64,000 bases of DNA, taken from the NCBI RefSeq assembly GCF_000027145.1, contig NC_013891.1:1054001-1118000 (forward strand). The letters run 5' to 3'. Each line of letters opens with the position of its first letter. Position 1 is the first letter of the stretch. Of this stretch, positions 36,205 through 43,238 are shown one piece after another. A program made the position numbers and the translations under genes. The notes under the pieces are model-generated. The model saw only the letters and a list, made by a program, of their open reading frames with translations. It searched no databases and was not told the DNA's origin. This DNA is from Listeria seeligeri serovar 1/2b str. SLCC3954 (GTDB lineage: Bacteria; Bacillota; Bacilli; Lactobacillales; Listeriaceae).

Positions 36205-36218
36205 GGCGGTGCTGAAAA

Positions 36219-36719
36219 ATGCCAAATGAAGCACTTGGTTTAATTGAAGTTACAGGTTTTCTAGGTGCTGTAGTTGCCGCAGATACTTGTTTAAAAGCAG
36301 CCAATGTCGAACTAATTCAGTGTGAAGTCATTAAAGGTGGACTAACAACCGTTGAATTAACTGGCGATGTTGGTGCGGTAAACGCAGCTATTGAAGCAGG
36401 AAAAGCAGCAACAGAAAGCTTAGGTTGCCTCGTTTCTAGTCACGTGATTGCAAGAATGAGTGAGGAAACTAAATCACTCTTTGTCCCTACAGAGCAAGAA
36501 AAAGAAGAAATTATTCAAGAAGTTATCCAAGAAATCGCTGAAGTAACAACAATCACAGATTCAACAGAACAAAAACTTCGCGAAATGAAAGTCATTGATT
36601 TAAGGAAACTTGCTTACACATTAGATAATGTGCCTATCCCAAAAAGCAAGATTAAATATGCGAACAAAGAAAAACTTGTTCACGCACTAAAAGATATTTA
36701 TGGAAGGAGTGAAAACTAG
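36219..36719 (+). CDS. eutK: EutK-like BMC shell protein with C-terminal small helical domain
   Basis: The 166-residue protein has one BMC domain (1-90) then a Glu/Ile-rich linker (about 92-117) and a basic C-terminal module (about 120-163; KVIDLRKLAYTLDNVP, KEKLVHALKDIYGR). The module looks like a SAP/Rho-N-type helix pair, whereas enterobacterial EutK carries a helix-turn-helix domain. Either could bind nucleic acid; the function here is unknown. It overlaps eutE by 1 nt. Confidence 0.87.
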   Translation: MPNEALGLIEVTGFLGAVVAADTCLKAANVELIQCEVIKGGLTTVELTGDVGAVNAAIEAGKAATESLGCLVSSHVIARMSEETKSLFVPTEQEKEEIIQEVIQEIAEVTTITDSTEQKLREMKVIDLRKLAYTLDNVPIPKSKIKYANKEKLVHALKDIYGRSEN

Positions 36720-38179
36720 TGGCACTAGAAGATAAAGATTTGCGCTCTATCCAAGAAGTTCGTAACCTCATTGCATCAGCTAACACAGCACAAAAAGAAC
36801 TTGCTGCAATGAGCCAACAACAAATCGACACAATTGTAAAGGCAATAGCTGATGCTGGTTATGATGCCCGCGAAAAACTCGCAAAAATGGCTCATGAAGA
36901 AACTGGCTTCGGAATTTGGCAAGACAAAGTAATTAAAAACGTCTTCGCTTCAAAACACGTCTACAATTACATCAAAGATATGAAAACCATTGGTATGTTA
37001 AAAGAAGACAATGAAAAACAAGTAATGGAGGTTGCAGTTCCACTAGGCGTAGTTGCTGGATTAATCCCGTCAACAAACCCAACTTCAACTGTAATATACA
37101 AAACACTCATTTCGATTAAAGCCGGAAATAGTATTGTATTTTCTCCACATCCAAATGCGCTTAAAGCTATCCTTGAAACAGTAAAAATTATTAGCGAAGC
37201 AGCTGAAAAAGCTGGCTGTCCAAAAGGTGCGATTAGCTGCATGACTGTTCCAACAATTCAAGGAACAGATCAATTAATGAAACACAAAGATACAGCAGTT
37301 ATCCTTGCGACAGGTGGTTCTGCCATGGTAAAAGCCGCTTATTCTTCTGGAACTCCAGCAATTGGAGTAGGTCCAGGAAACGGCCCAGCATTTATCGAAC
37401 GTAGTGCCAATATTCCTCAAGCAGTCAAACATATTCTTGATTCAAAAACATTCGACAACGGAACAATTTGTGCTTCTGAGCAATCAGTCGTTGTGGAACG
37501 TGTGAATAAAGAAGCCGTGATAGCTGAATTTAGAAAACAAGGTGCACACTTCTTATCAGATGCAGAGGCTATTCAATTAGGTAAATTCATTTTACGTCCA
37601 AATGGCTCAATGAACCCAGCAATCGTAGGTAAAAGCGTGCAACATATCGCTAACCTAGCTGGCCTAACCGTTCCAGCTGACGCACGAGTACTTATTGCTG
37701 AAGAAACAAAAGTTGGCGCAAAAATCCCTTATTCTAGAGAGAAACTAGCCCCAATTTTAGCATTCTACACAGCCGAAACTTGGCAGGATGCTTGTGAACT
37801 TAGCATGGATATTCTTTATCATGAAGGAGCCGGACATACATTAATTATCCACTCCGAAGATAAAGCGATTATTCGCGAATTCGCACTGAAAAAACCAGTT
37901 TCCCGTCTCCTTGTAAATACACCAGGAGCACTCGGCGGAATTGGCGCAACAACAAACTTAGTACCTGCTTTAACACTTGGTTGTGGGGCAGTTGGTGGAA
38001 GTTCGTCGTCTGATAATATCGGACCAGAAAATCTATTCAACATTCGCCGTATCGCAACAGGAGTTAGAGAATTAGAAGACATTCGTAAAGAAGAAAACCA
38101 AGCAACATCTGAACTTCCGGTTGATGCAGACGCACTCATCCAAAGTTTAGTCGAAAAAGTATTAGCAGAATTAAAATAA
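36719..38179 (+). CDS. eutE: EutE, CoA-acylating acetaldehyde dehydrogenase
   Basis: The 486-residue enzyme makes acetyl-CoA from acetaldehyde with NAD+. Nucleotide-binding and catalytic parts are recognised (GLIPSTNPTSTVIYK, FDNGTICASEQSV with the active Cys). Its C terminus (DADALIQSLVEKVLAELK) is a terminal amphipathic helix of encapsulation-peptide type, here at the C rather than the N end as in PduP. The start is GTG, overlapping the eutK stop, with GGAAGGAG upstream. Confidence 0.96.
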   Translation: MALEDKDLRSIQEVRNLIASANTAQKELAAMSQQQIDTIVKAIADAGYDAREKLAKMAHEETGFGIWQDKVIKNVFASKHVYNYIKDMKTIGMLKEDNEKQVMEVAVPLGVVAGLIPSTNPTSTVIYKTLISIKAGNSIVFSPHPNALKAILETVKIISEAAEKAGCPKGAISCMTVPTIQGTDQLMKHKDTAVILATGGSAMVKAAYSSGTPAIGVGPGNGPAFIERSANIPQAVKHILDSKTFDNGTICASEQSVVVERVNKEAVIAEFRKQGAHFLSDAEAIQLGKFILRPNGSMNPAIVGKSVQHIANLAGLTVPADARVLIAEETKVGAKIPYSREKLAPILAFYTAETWQDACELSMDILYHEGAGHTLIIHSEDKAIIREFALKKPVSRLLVNTPGALGGIGATTNLVPALTLGCGAVGGSSSSDNIGPENLFNIRRIATGVRELEDIRKEENQATSELPVDADALIQSLVEKVLAELK

Positions 38180-38210
38180 AAAATAAAACACTAATTGGAG
38201 GAATTTTAAA

Positions 38211-38495
38211 ATGGCAAACGCAAATGCATTAGGTATGATCGAAACAAAAGGTTTAGTAGGAGCAGTAGAAGCAGCAGACGCAATGGTGAAAGCAGCTAAC
38301 GTAACACTTATGGGTAAAGAACAAGTTGGTGGCGGTTTAGTAACAGTTATGGTACGCGGTGATGTTGGCGCAGTAAAAGCAGCAACAGATGCAGGCGCAG
38401 CAGCAGCTGAACGTGTTGGAGAATTACTATCTGTACACGTAATTCCACGTCCACACAGCGAAGTAGACGCAATTCTACCAAAAAGCGCTGAATAA
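38211..38495 (+). CDS. eutM: EutM, hexameric BMC shell protein
   Basis: The 94-residue single BMC domain is almost the same as PduA and PduJ ([40 protein letters not shown]). It is the main facet protein of the ethanolamine compartment. RBS TTGGAGG. A hairpin follows in the 161 bp gap. Confidence 0.96.
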   Translation: MANANALGMIETKGLVGAVEAADAMVKAANVTLMGKEQVGGGLVTVMVRGDVGAVKAATDAGAAAAERVGELLSVHVIPRPHSEVDAILPKSAE

Positions 38496-38522
38496 GACGA
38501 ATCCCTAAAAACAAATCAGAAG

Positions 38523-38583
38523 AAAGCGGTAGTAATGACTAAGTGTTCCATCAAACACTGAACTCAACTACTTCCGCTTTTTA
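38523..38583 (+). terminator. attenuator-like hairpin between eutM and the eutT-type gene
   Basis: AAAGCGG pairs with CCGCTTT, with an inner stem AGTGTT/AACACT, followed by TTTTTATC. This branched structure inside the operon could reduce read-through after the abundant shell gene eutM. No ANTAR-type A1/G4 loops are seen here. Confidence 0.6.
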
Positions 38584-38656
38584 TCAGATTTGCGTAAGAC
38601 TAAGCTTCCCAACATTACTAACACCAATTGTAAATGGGACAAAAGGATGTGGTTCT

Positions 38657-39409
38657 TTGGCTATTTTGACAGAAGATGAGTTACGAAAAGCCTATTTACA
38701 CACCGATTTAAGGACGAAAAAAAAGTTAGATGTACAAAAAGGAACGATTATTACTCCTTCAGCTAAGAGTTTTTTATCTGAAAAGAAAATCGAACTTCAT
38801 TTTATCGATGAAATAGCAGAAACAAAAGTTGTAGTGGAACCAGTAAAAAAAGAAACATCGCGGGCAAAATTCCAAACGATTTATGGTGGTTCTTTAGACG
38901 AAAAGCCAGAGCATATGACGCATTTACGCGGTAACTTGCTCGTATTTAAAGACCATCCACAAATCGCCTTCCGCGGAAAACTTGATTCACTTGAAGCAGA
39001 AATTCTCGAAACGCAGTGTTTAGTTGCTGCTGAATACAAGAATCTCGCCGAAGATTTACAAGAAGTTTTAACCTTTGTAAGAAATATTGTTCGATCAGAA
39101 GTATTAAATGAGCCAATTGAAACAGTGAATTTGCTACAAATGGATGAAAAAGAACTGCGGGAACGTAGTCATAATCCTAAAAAATATTACCAAATGACAC
39201 ACTTTATGCCTGATTATACGATGGGTCATACCGTCATTCGTTTGAACAAATTAAGAACAATGGTCCGTGAAACTGAACTCGCTGGATTTACAGCATTTAG
39301 AGAAGCGGATTATTCGATAAAAAGACCAGATATTATTCAAGCACTTAACCGGTTATCTAGTTTGTTTTGGATACTGATGTTCCGTGTAAGAACTGGTGAA
39401 TACAAATAG
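38657..39409 (+). CDS. eutT: EutT-type ATP:cob(I)alamin adenosyltransferase, metal-motif-free class
   Basis: The 250-residue EutT homolog makes adenosylcobalamin for EutBC. The N-terminal part (about 26-50) has TIITPSAKSFLSEKKIELHF, as in other EutTs. The CCxxC motif of enterobacterial EutT is absent, matching the metal-independent EutT class described from Listeria. Catalytic helices with RNIVRSEVLNEP follow. A longer frame from 38543 runs through the hairpin region; TTG 38657, 9 nt after AAAAGGA, is chosen because homology begins there. Confidence 0.85.
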   Translation: MAILTEDELRKAYLHTDLRTKKKLDVQKGTIITPSAKSFLSEKKIELHFIDEIAETKVVVEPVKKETSRAKFQTIYGGSLDEKPEHMTHLRGNLLVFKDHPQIAFRGKLDSLEAEILETQCLVAAEYKNLAEDLQEVLTFVRNIVRSEVLNEPIETVNLLQMDEKELRERSHNPKKYYQMTHFMPDYTMGHTVIRLNKLRTMVRETELAGFTAFREADYSIKRPDIIQALNRLSSLFWILMFRVRTGEYK

Positions 39410-39423
39410 TAAGGAGGCTTACC

Positions 39424-40065
39424 ATGAATAATGAATTAATCACAAGCCTTATTGAAGAAGTTACTCGTCGCGCGCTGCTTGAAACAGGCGTTGAAGTAGA
39501 AGCATCCGGTCGTCACGTACATTTAGACCGTGAAACTGTGGATGCACTCTTCGGAACTGGGTATGAACTGACCCATTTCCGTGATCTTTCTCAACCAGGT
39601 CAATATGTTTGTAAAGAAAGAATTAGTATCGTTGGGCCAAAAAGTGTCATCCATAATGTCGTTATCCTTGGACCAATCCGCAAGAAAACTCAAGTGGAAA
39701 TTAGCTCTACCGATGGAACTGCGCTAGGAATAAAAGCACCTGTTCGCGAAAGTGGAGACATTAGTAACACACCAGGAATTTTACTTTTATCCCCTAAAAA
39801 CAGTGTCCAACTTACAGAAGGATTAATTGTTGCCAAACGTCATATCCATATGACACCACAAGATGCTGAAAAACATCAAGTAACACAAAGTGAAATTGTT
39901 CAAGTGAAAATTAACGGTGCAAGACCACTCATTTTTGATGATGTAGTTGTTCGAATTAGCCCTGATTTCGCTACATATATGCATATTGATTACGATGAAG
40001 CCAATGCGTGCGGATTTAAAAAGGGAATTCGAGGTCAAATCATTAAGAAAACCCCGGTCAAATGA
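39424..40065 (+). CDS. PduL-type phosphotransacylase of the eut cluster (EutD role)
   Basis: The 213-residue PduL paralog has histidine pairs in ASGRHVHLDRETV and VAKRHIHMTPQD. It converts acetyl-CoA to acetyl phosphate in place of a Pta-type EutD. The N-terminal helix NNELITSLIEEVTRRALLET is encapsulation-like. RBS AAGGAGG. It overlaps the next gene by 4 nt (ATGA). Confidence 0.92.
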   Translation: MNNELITSLIEEVTRRALLETGVEVEASGRHVHLDRETVDALFGTGYELTHFRDLSQPGQYVCKERISIVGPKSVIHNVVILGPIRKKTQVEISSTDGTALGIKAPVRESGDISNTPGILLLSPKNSVQLTEGLIVAKRHIHMTPQDAEKHQVTQSEIVQVKINGARPLIFDDVVVRISPDFATYMHIDYDEANACGFKKGIRGQIIKKTPVK

Positions 40066-40637
40066 ATATGGATACAGAAGCACTCATAAAAGCCGTTACG
40101 GAAGAAGTCATGAAGCGACTCCAATTATTACCGAACAAAAAAATGATTATTATGGGAGAAGATGTAGATCACACTCTCAGACAGTGTTATAAAGCTGATT
40201 ATCAAGTTTCGCTTTACGATCGGTCAGAACGCTCTTGTGATTTTCTTTTGCTCGAAACAATTGAAATCGCTGAAATGGCTCGAATTAGTTTGCTTGCACC
40301 AATGAATAAAAAAGAACAATTTATTACTGATCAACTTTTGCAAGGCGTTCCTGTAGCGATTTTAAAAGATGGCGTCAAAGCTCATGAATACAGACGGACG
40401 ACTAAATATGGTATCAGGCAATTGCTACAAGAATACGAAGATAAATTAACTCGCATTGGGGTAGAATTTATCACGAATTCAGCTAGCGTAGCGAAAACAA
40501 CCAAAGTAATCACTGAGCAAGATGTGGAAAAACTAACGAAAAACAAGACAGCGTTTATTTTACCAAAAGGAAGTTTTTTAACACCGCTTGCAAAAGATTA
40601 TTTACTGGAAAATCGAATTAGCATTAAAGAAAGTTAG
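40062..40637 (+). CDS. eut-associated hypothetical protein with BMC-targeting-like N terminus
   Basis: The 191-residue protein of unknown reaction is found in Firmicute eut operons (it looks like the TIGR02536-type eut hypothetical family). It begins with an amphipathic helix (TEALIKAVTEEVMKRLQ), has a central region with LLAPMNKKEQFITDQLLQGV that recalls flavoprotein-like folds, and ends with FLTPLAKDYLLENRISI, the element shared with PduM and EutT. A luminal BMC location is inferred. Confidence 0.75.
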   Translation: MNMDTEALIKAVTEEVMKRLQLLPNKKMIIMGEDVDHTLRQCYKADYQVSLYDRSERSCDFLLLETIEIAEMARISLLAPMNKKEQFITDQLLQGVPVAILKDGVKAHEYRRTTKYGIRQLLQEYEDKLTRIGVEFITNSASVAKTTKVITEQDVEKLTKNKTAFILPKGSFLTPLAKDYLLENRISIKES

Positions 40638-40651
40638 GAAGGAAGAGCCTC

Positions 40652-40921
40652 ATGCAAATTGGAAAAGTTACCGGAAGTTTATGGGCAACGAGAAAAGATG
40701 AAAAACTGAATGGTTTAAAACTATTACTTGTAGAGATTTGTACCGATGAAGTGGAAGAAGTAAGACATTCCATAGTGGCAGCTGATAATGCCGGAGCAGG
40801 AAGCGGCGATATTGTGCTCGTTACAACTGGTAGCGCAGCACGAGCATCAACTGGAGATAGTACCATTCCTGTAGATGCTTGTATCGTTGGTATTATCGAC
40901 TCGGTAGAACGCAATGGCTGA
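40652..40921 (+). CDS. eutN: EutN, BMC vertex protein
   Basis: The 89-residue pentameric vertex protein of CcmL/EutN type has MQIGKVTGSLWATRKDEKL at the start and VVAADNAGAGSGDIVLVTTG-like core (visible as NAGAGSGDIVLVTTGSAAR). It is paralogous to PduN. It overlaps the following shell gene by 8 nt. Confidence 0.95.
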   Translation: MQIGKVTGSLWATRKDEKLNGLKLLLVEICTDEVEEVRHSIVAADNAGAGSGDIVLVTTGSAARASTGDSTIPVDACIVGIIDSVERNG

Positions 40922-41459
40922 AAAGTCCTTAGGTATTCTTGAACTCAGAAGTATAAGTAAAGGTTACGAAATGGCTGATAATTTCTTAAAAGCTGGCAAT
41001 GTAACTTTATTTACTTTTCGTCCTACTTGTCCAGGTAAATTTTTAATTATTTTGCAAGGCGCTTCCGGTGAACTTACTAGTGCGATGCAAGATGCTAAAG
41101 AAGAAGCAGGGAAATTCCACGTTTCTTCTTACATAATTCATTTAGCACATGAAGAATTGCTCAATTTTTTACAAAATAAACACTCTAAAGTCGACATTGA
41201 TGCAGTTGGAATTATCGAAATCAGTCAATTGGGAGCAGGGTTAAATGCCGTGAATGAAGCGTTGAAAAAATCAGCCATTCATTTAAAACGGATGACGCTC
41301 GGTGCCTCGATTGGTGGGAAATTCGTGGCTGTTTTTACAGGGGAAGTTAGTGCTATCAAAGAAGGGATGCAAATCTTAATAGATACTGCTGAACAAAAAA
41401 AGGTGATACATCATACGATCATTCCTTCTCCTGATGAACTTTTAAAACGCTATCTATAG
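40914..41459 (+). CDS. PduT-like tandem BMC shell protein within the eut operon
   Basis: The 181-residue protein has two BMC domains (about 4-85 and 97-180) and resembles PduT. It keeps a cysteine at residue 39 in PTCPGKFL, the position of the PduT cluster ligand (C39 in the window's PduT). A trimer could therefore carry an iron-sulfur centre at its pore in the ethanolamine compartment. No eut-side PduS homolog is present, so any redox partner is unclear. Confidence 0.9.
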   Translation: MAEKSLGILELRSISKGYEMADNFLKAGNVTLFTFRPTCPGKFLIILQGASGELTSAMQDAKEEAGKFHVSSYIIHLAHEELLNFLQNKHSKVDIDAVGIIEISQLGAGLNAVNEALKKSAIHLKRMTLGASIGGKFVAVFTGEVSAIKEGMQILIDTAEQKKVIHHTIIPSPDELLKRYL

Positions 41460-41474
41460 AATGGAGGAACACTT

Positions 41475-42596
41475 TTGAGCATTAATGAAATTATTATTTA
41501 TTTAATGGTAATCTTTATGATTCTTGGCGCCATCGACAAAATTATTGGTAATAAATTTGGCCTAGGGGCACAGTTTGAAGAAGGAATTATGGCGATGGGT
41601 TCGCTAACACTTGCAATGGTTGGTATTATAACGCTTGCACCTGTTTTAGCAAAAATTTTAAGCCCAATTGTTGTACCAATTTACACCGCGCTTGGAGCAG
41701 ATCCAGCGATGTTTGCAACAACACTTTTAGCAAATGATATGGGTGGTTTTGCGCTAGCTCAAGAACTTGCGTTAACACCAGATGCTGGACTTTTTGCTGG
41801 GGCAATTCTTGGTGCTATGATGGGGCCAACCATTGTTTTCACGATTCCAGTCGCTTTAGGAATTATTAAAAAAGAAGATCATAAATATTTAGCAACAGGA
41901 GTATTATCTGGTATTATTACAATTCCAATTGGCTGTTTAATCGGTGGACTCGTTGCTGGTTTCTCCCCAATCATGATTTTCAAAAACTTAGTACCAATTA
42001 TTCTGGTAGCTGTTTTAATTATGGCTGGTCTTTGGTTTAAACCAGAAGCGATGATTAAAGGCTTCACTGTGTTCGGAAAAGGTGTCGTTATCGTTGCGAC
42101 AATCGGACTCGTTGCTGGAGCGATTCAACAACTAACTGGTTTAACTATTATTCCAGGAATTGCACCAATAAGTGAAGGGATTGAAGTTGTGGGTGGTATT
42201 GCCATCGTACTCGCAGGAGCCTTCTGTTTGGTGTTCGTTATTACAAAAGTCTTCAACAAACCACTTATGAAAATGGGGAAACTTTTAGGTATGAATGAAG
42301 TTGCTGCAGCTGGTATGGTTGCTACTCTTGCAAATAGTATTCCAATGTTCCAAATGTTAAAAGATATGGACGAACGTGGTAAGATTATTAACGTGGCGTT
42401 CGCAGTATCGGCAGCATTTGTGCTTGGAGATCACTTAGGGTTTACAGCTGGTGTCGCCAAAGAAATGATTTTCCCAATGATTGTCGGGAAATTAGTCGGA
42501 GGGGTTACGGCAGTTGCAGTCGCTATTTATATGGCTAACCGAATGTTGAAGAAAAATAAAGCAAAAGAACAAACGGTGGTGAAAAATAATGGCTGA
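41475..42596 (+). CDS. eutH: EutH, ethanolamine permease
   Basis: This 373-residue integral membrane protein has about ten or more hydrophobic segments and conserved ANDMGGFALAQ, GAMMGPTIVFTIPVALG, and ALANSIPMFQ-type stretches (seen as LANSIPMFQMLKDMDERGK). It brings ethanolamine into the cell at low concentration. The start is TTG, 7 nt after GGAGG. It overlaps eutQ by 8 nt. Confidence 0.96.
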   Translation: MSINEIIIYLMVIFMILGAIDKIIGNKFGLGAQFEEGIMAMGSLTLAMVGIITLAPVLAKILSPIVVPIYTALGADPAMFATTLLANDMGGFALAQELALTPDAGLFAGAILGAMMGPTIVFTIPVALGIIKKEDHKYLATGVLSGIITIPIGCLIGGLVAGFSPIMIFKNLVPIILVAVLIMAGLWFKPEAMIKGFTVFGKGVVIVATIGLVAGAIQQLTGLTIIPGIAPISEGIEVVGGIAIVLAGAFCLVFVITKVFNKPLMKMGKLLGMNEVAAAGMVATLANSIPMFQMLKDMDERGKIINVAFAVSAAFVLGDHLGFTAGVAKEMIFPMIVGKLVGGVTAVAVAIYMANRMLKKNKAKEQTVVKNNG

Positions 42597-43032
42597 TATT
42601 TCAAGAGATTTACTAGAACAATTAGTAAAACAAGTTGTCTTAGAAAAATTGGGAAATAAAACTAAACAAGTTGATGCTAGTGGGGTCTTATCCATTAAAC
42701 TTCCAGAAGTAAAAGTCGCTGAAGAAGATCGACTAGACACTGGAAATCCTAGTGATGTTGTTTATACAAAAGATTTAGTCACATTAGAAGAAAGCAAACG
42801 TCTAGGCTTCGGTTTAATGGAAATGAAGGACACTACATTTGATTGGTTCTTAGACTATGACGAAGTGGACTATATTATTGAAGGTCGACTAGATGTTGTC
42901 ATTGATGGCAGAACAATTTCCGCAGGTCCAGGAGAAATCATTTTCATTCCAAAAGGAAGTAAAATCAAGTTCTCTGTAACTGGGGAAGCAAGATTTGTTT
43001 ATGTTACTTATCCGGCTGATTGGCAGTCGTAA
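42589..43032 (+). CDS. eutQ: EutQ, cupin-domain BMC protein
   Basis: The 147-residue protein consists of an N-terminal encapsulation-like helix (LLEQLVKQVVLEKLGNK, very like that of PduP), a linker, and a C-terminal cupin (about 60-145; GRLDVVIDGRTISAGPGEII, FIPKGSKIKF). EutQ of Salmonella has been reported to have acetate kinase activity. It lacks the long N-terminal part of enteric EutQ. It is the last eut gene, followed by a strong terminator. Confidence 0.92.
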   Translation: MADISRDLLEQLVKQVVLEKLGNKTKQVDASGVLSIKLPEVKVAEEDRLDTGNPSDVVYTKDLVTLEESKRLGFGLMEMKDTTFDWFLDYDEVDYIIEGRLDVVIDGRTISAGPGEIIFIPKGSKIKFSVTGEARFVYVTYPADWQS

Positions 43033-43044
43033 ATAAAAATCAAG

Positions 43045-43091
43045 CTAGAAAATTATTTGATATTATTATCGAGTAATTTTCTAGTTTTTTT
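43045..43091 (+). terminator. intrinsic terminator of the eut operon
   Basis: CTAGAAAATTA pairs with TAATTTTCTAG across a loop of about 18 nt, followed by seven T residues. Confidence 0.88.
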
Positions 43092-43118
43092 GTGATGAAA
43101 ATAAGTTCAATTAGCTTA

Positions 43119-43147
43119 TTGCTAATTAAATTTCAATGATTTATAAT
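43119..43147 (+). promoter_or_regulatory. sigma-A promoter for the 43.2 kb gene
   Basis: TTGCTA (43119-43124) and TATAAT (43142-43147) are 17 bp apart; expected start near 43154. It gives the following gene its own transcript, separate from eut. Confidence 0.7.
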
Positions 43148-43195
43148 TAGAAAGGCTAGAAAAGTTGTAGGGACTTTACTGGTTTTGAAACAATA

Positions 43196-43210
43196 AGAAT
43201 GCGCTTACAT
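43196..43210 (-). promoter_or_regulatory. cre site (CcpA operator) in the leader
   Basis: The minus-strand sequence ATGTAAGCGCATTCT matches the consensus WTGNAANCGNWWNCW at every position. It lies about 45 nt after the predicted transcription start and 29 nt before the start codon, a roadblock position. Confidence 0.65.
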
Positions 43211-43238
43211 ACGAGGGATATTGATGGGGGATTAAAGA

